From contig NC_081334.1 in the NCBI RefSeq assembly GCF_022539665.2, positions 8,278,424 through 8,342,423 of the forward strand: a stretch of 64,000 bases of DNA, written 5' to 3'. Source of the stretch: Daphnia carinata (Eukaryota; Arthropoda; Branchiopoda; Diplostraca; Daphniidae). The notes beneath the pieces are model-generated. The model was given only the letters and a program-made list of their open reading frames with translations. It had not been told where the DNA came from and did no database searches. This document shows, piece after piece, positions 23,501-33,350 of this stretch. The position numbers and the translations under genes are program-made. The first letter of the stretch is position 1; each line of letters starts with the position of its first letter.

Positions 23501-24377
23501 CGAAACAACACAAATATCGATTCAGCAACTCAACCGTCCTTTCCCGATCTTCATCTCCCAGATTTTTATTGACTCGACTCGCGAATGGTAACGACGGTTC
23601 GTTGGGGACAGCAGTGGGACCACTTTCAGGATTTTCATCCAGCACTTGATCAACAGACAGAATTTTTCCGACGACTATTCCCGCTGGAATGAATTGGGTA
23701 GACGAAGAGAAATTAGTCAAGGGAAAACGATGCGTCCCACCAGTAACACGCGATGTTAGTAAGAGCCGTCCAATCGAAACTCCTTTATCCGCCATAACTT
23801 TCGGAGATGGTTCTACCATATGGCCTGGATTTTTACCGCCCAACTGTGGAACGACTACGTCGACGTGCATCATGGAGAACGCTGGAATGCTTAGATTTTC
23901 ATAATTCACAATGTAGCCCGCCTTTCCCCTTGAACTCTCTTTGCTAGTTGTGGGCTTTGTCGAGAAGGACCCCACCCCGGCTTCATTGTATTGAACCGAA
24001 AAGCATCCCAACTGCGATAACGCGTCATTTCCCAACAACAGATCAAATCCATTCATTTCGTTCACCGCCGCTATGACCCGAATCAAACGCCCTTCTACAT
24101 GGATTCTCAACTTGACCATTCCACTCGGTTCCAACGCCTTCCCATCCATAAGCAACAATCGAGGTCCTTGCCATTCTCTAAAATGTTCAATCCCCAACGC
24201 TCGGCAAAATTTGGGAGAAATTAACGAAGCTCCGGATCCCGTATCAATTATGGCTTTAACACCCTGCCCCTGGCAATCAACTTGTTTGAGAATAAGACGA
24301 CGAGAATCAGTTTGGGGAAAATTCAAAACAACGGTGGCACGCTCCCCCCTTGCCACCGGTTCTAGTTTGATTGACGT
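20595..24377 (-). CDS. pol: Gypsy Pol polyprotein (protease, RT, RNase H, integrase)
   Basis: About 1250 codons without a stop. Order: aspartic protease 'IIDTGSGASLISP' (about residue 37); reverse transcriptase with 'YLDDIVVF' (about 450); RNase H starting 'IHCDASNYGVGAVL' (about 610); integrase zinc domain H..H..C..C ('HSDITAGHLGV'...'CVDCQTKK'); core with 'VAVDYLTKW', 'ISDRGKCL' and 'HPQCNGLVERYN' giving the D,D,E triad; C-terminal 'FLHRYFGPYRIV'. No ATG lies at the start: the frame opens at 24377, inside the last codons of gag, in the -1 frame, so Pol is presumably made as a Gag-Pol fusion by -1 frameshifting. The first unambiguously Pol codons follow the gag stop at 24362-24364. A long T-run lies downstream at about 20257-20279. 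Confidence 0.95.
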   Translation of the reverse strand, partial: TSIKLEPVARGERATVVLNFPQTDSRRLILKQVDCQGQGVKAIIDTGSGASLISPKFCRALGIEHFREWQGPRLLLMDGKALEPSGMVKLRIHVEGRLIRVIAAVNEMNGFDLLLGNDALSQLGCFSVQYNEAGVGSFSTKPTTSKESSRGKAGYIVNYENLSIPAFSMMHVDVVVPQLGGKNPGHMVEPSPKVMADKGVSIGRLLLTSRVTGGTHRFPLTNFSSSTQFIPAGIVVGKILSVDQVLDENPESGPTAVPNEPSLPFASRVNKNLGDEDRERTVELLNRYLCCFAVSPNELGRSNVIKHVIDTGNHLPVHQAPYASAWRERELINDQTQTMIRDNVIVPSNSAWAAPVVLVKKKDGEWRFCVDYRRLNAVTTKDVYPLPRIEDALSRMEGSRYFSILDMQAGYWQVEVDEQDRAKTAFITADGLFEFKVMPFGLTNAPATFQRMMDVVLAGLKWNSCLIYLDDIVVFAPTVSQHLERLESVLQRIERAGLKLKLSKCSFLERSLKVLGFIVSGERISADPEKISAMRDFPVPRNVKEVQSFLGLCSYYRRFVPNFAVVARPLSNMTKKNQRFSWGEEHQRSFEAMKTILISPPILAHPRYDLPMEIHCDASNYGVGAVLVQKYGDEEHVIAYASRLLSNPEINYSVSEKECLALVWSVRKFRSYIWGLKIRVVTDHHSLCWLLKKRDLSGRLARWSLQLQDLDIEIVHRSGRLHSDADGLSRAPTGCPEEEEEIPLLNVTVVPGAMDIGSEQWKSSWWEGILRGMKDTAPTLRIKKLIQPYELRGDVLYRQRIRDGVVSYQLCLPKSLVEQVLLACHSDITAGHLGVTRTTYKIQQRYYWPGMRRQITRFVLSCVDCQTKKRAREASAGLMRPIRVNQPFEKVGIDLIGPFPLTSAGNRHAIVAVDYLTKWVICKTVPSPSSKEVVDFFVRNIVLQHGAPVFLISDRGKCLTANFSEELFKALQTNHLVTAAYHPQCNGLVERYNHTFAEMLSMYVNSLHNDWDGFIDFVTFAYNTSRQESTGFSPFFLLYGREAVLPIDVALGNNPEKNLDVGDLSDYARTLTTNLSAIREKVKKRMAIVQSRQKKRYDRRRRQVKFTVGDPVLVYRPIRKKGRTTKFLHRYFGPYRIVRRVSDLNYIVEPLYGKKKNQDCVHVSHLKPFRHSAPSGKVSVKSPVVKTPVSIIKKKQTSENQVKEKTPKVVRWCDQQSRAENQEQHYEKDASSTIGLRDEKVGGHVLRSRRRLKSPTRLDL

Positions 24378-25462
24378 TTAGGGGAATTAGCCGACTTTTG
24401 GGACGAATCTTTCGGCTCTTGTTTGTTTGGGGACGCACCATTCTGTTTTCGTTTGGGGCACTGGCGTGAAAAATGCCCAGGATCCCCGCAATTGAAACAT
24501 CCTTTCCCTTTCGGACAATTACGCGCGATATGTCCCGGACTCCCGCAACTTTTACAAATTGGCCGCCCGTCTATTATCCTCTTGTTTGGACGATCTCGAT
24601 TTTGCCACTGTGAATTTCGCCCTTTCTCTGATGTCCGCATTCTTGGATTGAACCCCGATCCCGCGGCAGTTTCCATCGCACGCGTTGCCTGCTCCAATTT
24701 ACGAACAATTGGATCCAAACTCTTTGCTACCTCGTCCCGTACGAGTTTCTCGATATCCTCCTTTTTGTTTACGGGTGGTGCAGGGATAATGTTGTTTACA
24801 GGGATGGATCGCTCCGCAATAAGCGAGGCCTGGCAGTGAGCTTGAAGACGTCGGAACAGCTCGTTGGTGGTTAACTGATCCATTTGGGGAAACACCTTTT
24901 GCATTAACGTCGGTTCCATATTTTGAAAAATGAACTGGATTTTACGCTCTTCGGTCATTCCTGGGTCGACTCTTGAGCATAGATAGATCATGTCATAACA
25001 GTATGACATGACCGGCTCATCGGGTTTTTGTTTTCGCGCTCGCAATCTGGATTCCAGTTCCATCGCATAGTTGTGATGCCGAAACGCTCCTTGCAAAGCT
25101 GCCATCATCCCGTCATACGTTTGGGGACGAGGTTGTAGGCCCGATAGCCATGTTGCCGCCACCCCTTCTAAACTGAATTCAATGTATCGGAGTTGTTGGA
25201 TAGGGCCCCACTGATTAAAAGCCGACACCCGCTGAAACTGATGGATCCATTCCATCACGTCCTCGTGTGGTAACCCGCGGAAAATTGGAGGATCCCGTTC
25301 TCTAAAATTTCCCACGTGAATCAAGGGAGGTACGACAGGGGCGTCCTGAGGTGGAACGTTGCGTGGAACATTCAATGGGACATTTTCATCCAGCCCGCGA
25401 CCCGGTGGCTCAATTTCTCTATGACCCGCTTGGTCCTGAAGAGCCTCGTTTCCCTGCTGCAT
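24362..25462 (-). CDS. gag: Gypsy Gag protein
   Basis: 366 aa from the ATG at 25460-25462. The central part matches the Ty3/Gypsy capsid family ('FRGLPHEDVMEWIHQFQRV', about residue 58, and 'WLSGLQPRPQTYDGMMAAL'). Two CCHC zinc knuckles near the C-terminus, 'CKSCGSPGHIARNC' and 'CFNCGDPGHFSRQC', bind the RNA genome during packaging. The tail is rich in K, S and N. The frame ends with TAG at 24362-24364, and pol follows in the -1 frame with about 13 bases of overlap (24365-24377). Confidence 0.95.
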   Translation of the reverse strand: MQQGNEALQDQAGHREIEPPGRGLDENVPLNVPRNVPPQDAPVVPPLIHVGNFRERDPPIFRGLPHEDVMEWIHQFQRVSAFNQWGPIQQLRYIEFSLEGVAATWLSGLQPRPQTYDGMMAALQGAFRHHNYAMELESRLRARKQKPDEPVMSYCYDMIYLCSRVDPGMTEERKIQFIFQNMEPTLMQKVFPQMDQLTTNELFRRLQAHCQASLIAERSIPVNNIIPAPPVNKKEDIEKLVRDEVAKSLDPIVRKLEQATRAMETAAGSGFNPRMRTSEKGRNSQWQNRDRPNKRIIDGRPICKSCGSPGHIARNCPKGKGCFNCGDPGHFSRQCPKRKQNGASPNKQEPKDSSQKSANSPKRQSN

Positions 25463-25981
25463 TTTTATTAAAAATCAAGAATGCCTAAAAAAAACCGATC
25501 CAAGATCCGATCAACCCCAATCAAATGCAAAAAGAAAAAAGAAAAAACAAAAACAGAGAATTACGCTATCGACAAATGAACGACAAATAGGGACGAGTTA
25601 GCGACTCCAATAAACGACGGTCAATGTACGTCCCAACCCGCCAGCTAATTATTCCACCCAAAGCAACTAAGGGAAGGAACCCCAATATCGGGACCAATAC
25701 TTTGACTGCTGAGTATTACAGCGCGTAACAAGTCGAGTCAAACCTCTCACTCAACGTTGATACGTCGATTCCAAATTTCCAATCAATTTAATTTCAAATA
25801 AAGATGAACTTGACCACAAAACAGCAGCGAAGCGTTGATGTCGAACGGACGAACGATGCAACGTAACATAAACGTTGACTATGGGACGCCTTAATCTTCC
25901 AACACAAATTTGTTCAAGTTTTTTGTTTTACCCACACAAAATTACAATGTAAATTGTTCTCAATCAACGAGTGTAACTGTA

Positions 25982-25997
25982 CCCTGCATCTCCACCA
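25982..25997 (-). promoter_or_regulatory. Primer-binding site of the Gypsy element
   Basis: One base inside the 5' LTR, the minus strand reads TGGTGGAGATGCAGGG, starting with the TGG that pairs with the CCA end of a tRNA. I cannot name the tRNA with certainty. Nearly the same word follows the 5' LTR of the env element at 58293. Confidence 0.8.
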
Positions 25998-25998
25998 T

Positions 25999-26368
25999 TG
26001 TTACGGGTAAACTAGTTCAGTACACTCGATGATGAAAACCACTTGTAAAAAGCACTGTAATGCTGGCCAACGACACGACACAGAACAAGACGGTGACTTT
26101 CACCATTGGTTATCTATTCTAATTAACTAACACTACACTAACCTAAACCAATGGTGCCCTAGTGGAACTAACACATTCACTCACATACAAGCAAAAGATT
26201 GAATCACAAGTAACGAGGAAACATGAACATCCACTCTGTGTGATCTCCAGACGAACACTGAAAAGAATCTGGATTAAATGCAGAGACGCTAGGCGACACG
26301 AAGCCATCTGGCGCTCATCTATAAAACAAAGGCATTAATAAACAGAAATGAACAGACGAAACGTGACA
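25999..26368 (-). repeat. 5' LTR of the Gypsy element
   Basis: 370 bp, TG..CA termini, followed outside by the ATAT duplication. Promoter and polyadenylation signals of the element are expected here. Confidence 0.95.
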
Positions 26369-26523
26369 ATATGCGTTACAGTTGACAATGGTAATAATAA
26401 TATAGTTTACTGTCTTCTTTGAAAATTGTGGTTAAACATATATCAAATTATTTAAGTAAAAAAACCCTTTTTTAAGATATAATTTTTTTTGTTGGAAATT
26501 CGCAACGAATATGTTAACAATAC

Positions 26524-27010
26524 CATGGTGTATTAGTAATGGTGGGACAACTCTCCATTTTTAGGCCTATCTCGAATGAAGCCTGTTTTCAGAGGAGGTG
26601 GGTGTGGCCTAATTGAGGAGACTTATAGCCAACGCCACCATCGGAACTACTTAGGAACTAGATCATTCGCCAACCACCGAATGGCAAATGAGGAGATCTA
26701 CTAGTGTGGCGCGGTGGGGAACTAATTACAATTACGGTGGTCTAGTGGGTAGAACACTCGATTGCAGTACGGGAGACTCGAGTTCGAACCCAGTACAAAT
26801 CTTTCTTTTTTCTCCTTTCCTCACGTAAACTGGCCACGCGCGGCGCTATGTTGGACTTAGAAAATTTTTTTAGTACGTGCAGCCCTTACCGTTTACTTCA
26901 ACATCGACCAGTAAGTGTCTCTGACTATAGGTAACCTGGACCACAAATAGGCTTCAGCCGAGATAGGCCGTTATAACGAAGAGTTGTCCCACCATTACTA
27001 ATACACCATG
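26524..27010. mobile_element. TIR element with internal tRNA-like module (copy A)
   Basis: 487 bp. The ends CATGGTGTATTAGTAATGGT..GGGACAACTCT (26524-26554) and the perfect inverted copy (26980-27010) are flanked by 7-bp direct repeats ACAATAC (26517-26523, 27011-27017). Subterminal GGCCTATCTCG and CGAGATAGGCC words extend the symmetry. The interior holds a tRNA-like module (26734-26796) followed by a T/C-rich run and a CACG..GGCGCTATGTTGGA stretch that aligns with the element at 6679-7358. No coding capacity. A 7-bp duplication does not fit the commonest superfamilies (2, 3, 4, 8, 9). Confidence 0.85.
26734..26796 (+). other. tRNA-like module inside TIR element
   Basis: A-box TGGTCTAGTGG and B-box GAGTTCGAACC both fit RNA polymerase III consensus at tRNA spacing. 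No convincing acceptor stem forms, so it is probably tRNA-derived and not a tRNA gene. Confidence 0.55.
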
Positions 27011-27575
27011 ACAATACGTCCATTAAAAACATAGTTTGACATCCTTGCTAAAGTAATCAATCGATTTAGTTAGTTTTCCACGTGTAGTATGTTATTGTTA
27101 AACATCGCTACCAGACAATAAGTGGATGGGTTTCAGTTCGTTTAGTTCATTTGATTTCTGAAAAGAATTGATATTACCAGCCTCCTTTAGGTTGCTATAG
27201 AAGAGATTTTACTCAAAATTCTTTATCACTGATGTTGGTTTTTATTGGTTGGTTGTTGAAAAACAGTGTTTCTTGTTCGTGGTATATATGATTGATGATG
27301 TATGATTCTTTGTGTTTGCGGTACGTAATTTAATTTTTTTTCTGGTTATAGCTGGTGCTTTCACATGTGGATTTCGCGCAGGGACCATCGACTTTTTCTT
27401 ATTTTTCCAACCAATTTCAAGTGTATTAGTATTATTACCCGCTTCAGTATTACGGTACTGTAATCCTTCAATTTTCATTATTCTATTACTTGTTTAATTG
27501 AGTTTCCTTCATAGATAAACATTATGTTTTTCGTAGACATTCATCGCTGTATCCATACTCACGTCGGCAGTACCC

Positions 27576-28500
27576 ATGAATAAGCGAAAGGTTAAAGATT
27601 TCGTTGGTCCGAGACAAAGAGCTCGTAGAATTCGTAGAATTGTTGATGAGCAACTACATGGAAATGGAAATGATTCCGTCACTTGTGACAATAAGGAAGT
27701 GGGTAACTTACCGGAAGAGACGCCAATCAATTCGATGGAAGTAGGGGAGGTTGGTATTGTTGTTGGCGATAGTTTGTCGAGTCACGGTGAACGTATTGAC
27801 GTTTCATCAGTTGGGGGACATAGTAATGTTGAAGGAAGTCATTACGGTTTTTCTGAAGATGAAGAAAGCTTTGCAGATAACTTAAGTTGGGGATTTAGAT
27901 GAAGCTCAAGAACTCGTTTCGGATAACGATGCTCGCGATGATCTAAATGATTGTGATTTGGACTTAGAAGGTGTTGATGACAGTTTAACTGTTCTAGAAC
28001 GGCAGCCATTATTAAGAAAGCAAATCACTCATTGGGCAGTAGAGTCCAACGTTTCAGAGGATAGTGTAAACAAGATTTTGGCTATCTTTAGAAATGATCA
28101 ATATCTTTCTTTCCTCCCCAAGAATTATAAAGAGCTGTTAGGCACACCTCGTAAGGTAAACACAATCGAAGTTAGTCCCGGGCGGTATTTCGAATTCAAT
28201 CTACTCGACGGTATTACTGCTTCTTTGGACTTAATGAATGTAGCTTTCGAATATGGGGAAGCCATAGTTAAAATTTTTAGGTGCGATGGAATGCCTGCGA
28301 GTAAAAGCACTAGGAGCCAGTTTTGGCCGATTTTCGGTCTTCTTCAAATGAAGCGTGCTAAGCCGTTTGAGATTGGTTCTTATCATGGAACAAAGCATGA
28401 TCATCCAAATGACTATTTAAACCTATTTCATACTGAATTTCATGCTTGATTGAAAATGGTTTTCATTACAAGGACCGTTTCGTTAAGCATGAGATTTTGT
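27576..28500 (+). pseudogene. 5' half of a decayed transposase gene (possibly EnSpm/CACTA-like)
   Basis: Begins ATG at 27576 with a basic N-terminus, then an acidic linker. A one-base frame change near 27885 leads to 'LLRKQITHWAVESNVS' and 'NKILAIFRNDQYLSFLPKN', followed by 'FRCDGMPASKSTRSQFWPIF', a layout I know from large animal transposases loosely grouped with EnSpm/CACTA (conserved 'DG.P..KS...QFWPI'). The frame is lost again at about 28445 and the gene is cut at 28500 by a MULE insertion; it resumes at 32054. The family name is tentative. Confidence 0.6.
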
Positions 28501-28799
28501 GATTGGCGGTGAACTAGGACTGAAACGAAATAGGACTGGAGAAATAGGACTGAAAATTTCCAGTCCTATTTCTACCGGAGAAATAGGACTGGGAGAAATA
28601 GGACTGACTTTTTAAAACTTTTAGGACAGTCCTATTTCTCCATGCCAGCAGTCTTATTTCTCCTCGGCATCAGTCCTATTTCTCCTTAGAAATAGTCCTA
28701 TTTATTTTATTTTGTTTTGTTCCAATAGGAACGATATGCCTCCAATCAAAGAGCGTCGGCTTATATCCATTTCTCTTTGTAAAAAGCCGATGGTGTTAA
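28501..28799 (+). repeat. Left TIR of the MULE
   Basis: Contains about eight forward or inverted GGAGAAATAGGACTG units, then a GTTCCAATAGGAACGATATGC segment and AAGCCGATGGTGTTA at its inner edge. Closely matched by the right TIR. Confidence 0.85.
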
Positions 28800-30160
28800 A
28801 GCCGATGGTGCTAAAGGTTTTTAATAATTATTCTATGAAAGAATTTTTGGGAGAGAACAATTACTGGTGTTTAGGGTAATACTTCTGAAATGGCAAATAA
28901 TGGTAGTTCTGACTTCCCAATTTTCACATGCGGTTTCAGCATTTCAGCCAGTCAGTATTTAGATCTTCATGGTGTAGGTTGTCGACGGTGCTTCGTATGT
29001 GCCGTGAATGTGCTGTGAATGTGCTAATCATCTGTTGTTCGTGTCCAGCGGCCTGCCCAGTTCCTGCCCAGCTGCGGATTGTTTCTAAGGAGTCGCAAAC
29101 CGTAAGTACATTTTCTATTTCACTAGTGCTGGGCCGTACCCGGACACATTGTATCAGGCTCGGAACGGATAGGCAACGGTTCGAGTGCTGGCATTGTTAA
29201 TTTAAGTGTAAGGGCATTGAGACTTGTCACCTCAATGGGCACAGGTATCGGGATTGGTTTCACAGTGTCGTCGTGAAACCAATTGTCTGACCCAGGTCAG
29301 TGGACCTTCAGTTAAATAGATATCTTAGTCGGGACGTAGGCCGACTAGGATTAGAAATATTTACGATAGTTATTTAATTACATCTGCAAATTATGGGTAT
29401 GCTACCTAACTATACTTCACGTCACTTAATGCTTTTACTTTTTTATTGTGTTTCAACTACTTATGTTTTACTAATTTTTTTTTCTTCTTTTTCTTCTTTG
29501 TAGGTTTTGCGTGGCAATTTTTTTACAGTTTACTCAGGCCGGTTTAACGTTTTTTTATTTCTTAAGTTCTTTTTTTTTGCCTTTTTCATTAATTTTATTT
29601 TTCTTTTTTCATAGGGAGCTCTGATCAACGAATTCTTAAACCGTTCTTCCGGACAATTGAAAGCTTTTGCTTTCTCTTATCACTCGTTTGGTAAATGGTT
29701 GGAAGGATTTAAACATGCAAGGTAAATTCATTTATAGTTATATGGAGTACATTGGTATAATTATTGCAATTTTATTTTTTTTAGAACAATCATCTTCTCG
29801 GGAATTGTGGCCACGAACCAAAACCATCAATCGGCACATTAGTTGTCGCTTGCACAACAAGTATTATCGTAATAATTCAAGCATAATGTATTACATTACA
29901 TATTACATTAAAATAAAAAAGTCAATTGAGATTATGTAAGTTTATTTATAAAGTATGTTAATTTGTAAACATTCGTCAAATAAAATACATGTTACAAACA
30001 AACAAATGTTATTCAATTATGGACATATCTAGTTCATCATTAATATTATTTATAGCAACATTAAGGGCATGTGAGGAAACAATAGCGGGAAAAGATGATC
30101 TAAGCTCTAAAACTATTTCTTCTAGTAGATCCATTGTAGATAGCTGCAAAAACAATGATT
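28800..30160. other. MULE interior, possible plus-strand exons
   Basis: Mostly AT-rich. Coding-like islands on the plus strand with splice-like ends are visible at about 29612-29720 ('FLNRSSGQLKAFAFSYHSF', then GTAAATTC) and at about 28930-29100, but no family is recognisable and frames do not join convincingly. They could be exons of a second protein of the element. Confidence 0.25.
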
Positions 30161-30162
30161 AG

Positions 30163-30960
30163 TTATAGGGAAACTTTTTTTTCTTGTAAATTTAGAAAAC
30201 ATACCTCATTATTTTGATAGCGCGCCCAAAGCTGGAACAGTACGGAATTCTTAAGTTGGGTCTCTTTCTTCCGGTGAGCCCTTATTTTGTCATGGCAGAG
30301 TAGCGTGCTAGTAAGGGAAACTTCTTCGGCCAGTTTCCGCAATACCATTGTCATCTTGTAGAATTTTAAATTAGATCCGCCTGCCAACTACAAACATTTT
30401 TTAAATTAATTATTCATTACATATTATTGTTCAAATTTAAATTACCTTGTTCCATTGGTGGTGCATTCCTTCGCAGTCGTTATTGGTACGCGTTAAGATG
30501 TTGAAGCATGACCAGTTCTCAGGAGTCCAGAACTTGCCCCGAATCCAATTCCGCTCCATATAATCCATGAGTGCTGAAAGTTCGCTAGGTGCTGAGCTCT
30601 TCAACGCGTCAAACACACCAGGAATTTTACCAGCTACAAAAAATTAAAGTTCACAAATGTTATTTATGACAATTAAATATAACATTTGTGTGCTATTTAC
30701 CTGGAAGATATGCAAGGCATAGCAGGCGAAACACAAAGTCTCGCACTGGATTCGGTCCCTTGTTGTTGTAGAGGGTGGAAAGGTGAAGATCCCGGACCTT
30801 TTTCAGAACGGCTTGGCACCAGTGGAAATTGCAGCCAAAGTGCTGGCAATCCACAAAGTGACTGCGGACAGCCGTAAATATAGCACGTTCGAAATCGGTC
30901 ACGATCCGCTGGACTCTAGGAAGGGGGATTATATCCTATTACAATATAAAATTTATTATT
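30163..30960 (-). pseudogene. MULE transposase fragment
   Basis: Exon-like block at about 30703-30930 reads 'RIVTDFERAIFTAV', 'GCNFHWCQAVLKKV' and 'LLCLAYLP', the classic MULE-domain motifs TDFE and GC.FHW. After a short intron a block at about 30443-30637 reads 'NWIRGKFWTPENWSCFN' and 'TRTNNDCEGMHHQWN', which supplies the N..E..H..WN motif with the third acidic residue. A third block is at 30163-30390. The N-terminal part with the first catalytic Asp is not found, so the gene looks truncated. Confidence 0.75.
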
Positions 30961-31474
30961 TTTACATAACAAACTATTTGTAAATGAGATAGTATCTATA
31001 CCTTTATCTTCTCGAAGACAGCGCTATAGTCGGCTGCTCTTCTCCTGGTCATGCAAATCTCTTCTTTCTATTCGCCGCCGGCAACTATCTTCAACTTCCT
31101 CGGCTTTAGCACCCATAAATCTTCTTCATCAATTTTATTTCAAAGTCAATATAAATATTAACTTAATCCTTTGGCATACGTCACTTGATGAGTAATGCTA
31201 TGTCATGCTCGGCCATCCACTTCGGTGGTAGAATCCACTTCTTGGTAAAGAAGTTGAGGAATTGTTAAAATGTTAAATTACAAATAATTTATTTTTCGCC
31301 CATCTACCGTTATCTACCATCTCCTCTCTCATCCATTCTCTTGTATCTCAACAGTTCTTCTTGCTCCTGGTGAGGAACTAGCTTTCATACAGGCGAAGAT
31401 TCATTAACATTCTTCTACTATTCGTAGTAAACTTAACCGCAAATGTTATTAAAAACCTCAGAAGAAATGTAACC

Positions 31475-31540
31475 ACGGAGAATCGAACATAGGACTACCC
31501 GTGTCACAGGTTAGAGCGCTACCGATATGGTAAGACTTGA
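31475..31540 (-). other. tRNA-like module inside the MULE
   Basis: On the minus strand TATCGGTAGCGC (A-box-like) is followed by ATGTTCGATTCTCC (B-box-like). The anticodon arm does not pair well; a tRNA-derived SINE relic is more likely than a gene. Confidence 0.35.
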
Positions 31541-31766
31541 TTGTTATTCGTTGCTGATAGTTGTATGAGCAAGTACAACATGAGTGCAACTGGAAAAGTT
31601 ATTTATGCACTAAAAAGTAAGAAAAATTTAATAAATATTTCTGGTGTGGCCGTTGTAGTATTTTATTAAATGAACTATATTAGATATAACATATTTAATG
31701 GTCCCCTGCAATTTAAATTAAAATAGGATAAAAGATAAATGTTTGGTGAACCATTTAAGTTATGAG

Positions 31767-32045
31767 TTAACACCATCGGCTTTTTACAAAGAGAAATGGA
31801 TATAAGCCGACGCTCTTACGCAACATGTTGCCTACCGGATTGGAGGCATATCGTTCCTATTGGAACAAAACAAAATAAAATAAATAGGACTATTTCTAAG
31901 GAGAAATAGGACTGATGCCGAGGAGAAATAGGACTGCTGGCATGGAGAAATAGGACTGTCCTAAAAGTTTTAAAAAGTCAGTCCTATTTCTCCCAGTCCT
32001 ATTTCTCCAGTCTTATTTCGTTTCAGTCCTATTTCACCGGCTACC
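31767..32045 (-). repeat. Right TIR of the MULE
   Basis: Inverted counterpart of 28501-28799, with one extra stretch (GCAACATGTTGCCTACCGG) that is absent from the left TIR but has a counterpart in the relative at 1390-2022. Confidence 0.85.
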
Positions 32046-32053
32046 GATTTTGT

Positions 32054-33350
32054 TGCGATGCACCTGCTCAAAGTTTCATCATGCGAGTCAAACCTTGCGT
32101 TGCATACTAATGCTGTATGAAATGTGAAACCGAAAGAAATTCTGTTTTAAACGAAAGCGGTATAGGTGGAAGGTTAACATATGCCGAATTAGATGCGTTG
32201 CTAAGAAAGGACGATTCCTGTAGAAATCTCGATCAGGGCGTTCATCATTTGGGAAGATCAATTTTAGAAAATCTTCCGAATGATATGATTTCTTCTTTTT
32301 TCATTGATCCAATGCACCTTGTGTATTTGGTATGTATGAAAAAAATACTTCAGATTTGGGTCAGTGAAAGAAGAAATATGCGGATCAGAGTGTCATCTCA
32401 TCAAATTGTGGAAATTTTTTCGCTTCTTAGTTTTCATCAAAGAACTTATCCCAGTAGAATTTATCGGAAAATCAGGACATTAAACGAACTATCGTGGTTC
32501 AAGGCGACAGAGTTACGTTTATTACTATTATATGTATTGCCTCTGGTTTTAAAGAACAGACTCTCTGACGAACCGTACCAACATTTTTTGTTGCTACATG
32601 TTGCGATGAGGATTTTGTCATGTGAGCACAGTGTCTGCAATGAAATAAATATTGACTACGTAAATAGTCTTTTGATTAATTTTGTTAATGAGAGTCGTGG
32701 AATTTATAGTGAAATATTTTTCACTTATAACATCCGTAATCTCTGTCATTTGTCTGAAGAATGTCGACGATTGGGCGCTCTAGAAACACTTAGTTGTTTC
32801 GTTTTTGAAACTCACCTTGGTAAACATAAAAATTTTGTAAAATAAATTGTCATGCCATTGGCGCAGCTTGTCAATCGAATTATGGAGCGCCGTCGAAATT
32901 CGCCAGTTGTCAGTACACTGTACAGAAATCCAGATTTTATTAATTTAATTGACGAGCACTTCAAAAGTCCATTGCTTCCTCGAATGCATGGGCTTCAGTA
33001 CGAGAAAGTATTATTTCATAAATTAAGATTAAGTTCAAAAAGCCAAAATAATTGCGATGTAATTGAAGATGACACTGTTATTTTGATTAAAAATTTCGTA
33101 ACCTACCTAATTCTGAAATTGTAATTCTTGGCCAAAATTTCTTGATGTAGGAAATATCCTTGATGGCTTTATTGGGTTGGATTCTAAGGTAGTTGGTGTA
33201 GAAATTGTTGACACTTTATCAACAAATCTCCAGAGCTGGCCATTGAAATTGATTCGCTTCAAAGCTTACTTCCTATAATACATAAAGTTCCTCCTAATTC
33301 AAGTTTCAACATAGTAAGAATAATGAATTTTGATGTAAACAACAACCAGT
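32054..33350 (+). pseudogene. 3' half of the transposase gene interrupted by the MULE
   Basis: Continues the gene of 27576-28500: 'CDAPAQSFIMRVKPC', a stop at about 32107, then 'VHHLGRSILENLPNDMISSF' and 'IDPMHLVYLVCMKKIL', the 'D.MHL.CLGVMKKLL' region typical of these transposases, then 'SWFKATELRLLLLYVLPLV' and 'PLAQLVNRIMERR' after a stop at 32842-32844. A further coding-like tail runs to about 33350. Several frame breaks; dead. Confidence 0.6.

Larger units (their letters stand above)
19802..26368 (-). mobile_element. Complete Ty3/Gypsy LTR retrotransposon
   Basis: Two 370-bp LTRs differing at two positions that I can see (C/A in the AGTAMCGAGG word and A/G in CATCTRGCG), bounded by TG..CA, with a 4-bp target duplication ATAT (19798-19801 and 26369-26372). 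In minus orientation the order is 5' LTR (25999-26368), primer-binding site, gag, pol, polypurine tract, 3' LTR (19802-20171). No env. Both ORFs are uninterrupted, so this is the youngest and most probably mobile element in the window. Confidence 0.96.
28501..32045. mobile_element. MULE (Mutator-like) element with long repetitive TIRs
   Basis: 3545 bp. Ends GATTGGCGGTGAA / GGTAGCCGGTGAA continue into about 280-300 bp of inverted repeat (28501-28799 and 31767-32045), much of which is tandem GGAGAAATAGGACTG words. Flanks carry direct repeats GATTTTGT (28493-28500 and 32046-32053; a ninth base differs), matching the 8-10-bp duplications of MULEs. The interior encodes a decayed MULE transposase on the minus strand (30163-30960). 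The insertion interrupts the transposase gene of 27576-33350. Confidence 0.85.

Noticed and set aside
24356-24356. GTG start codon for pol
   Set aside because: Non-AUG starts of this kind are a bacterial convention; the frame opens upstream inside gag, so a -1 frameshift is the better explanation.
26734-26796. A true tRNA gene
   Set aside because: A and B boxes fit, but no seven-pair acceptor stem or good anticodon arm forms; it lies inside a TIR element.
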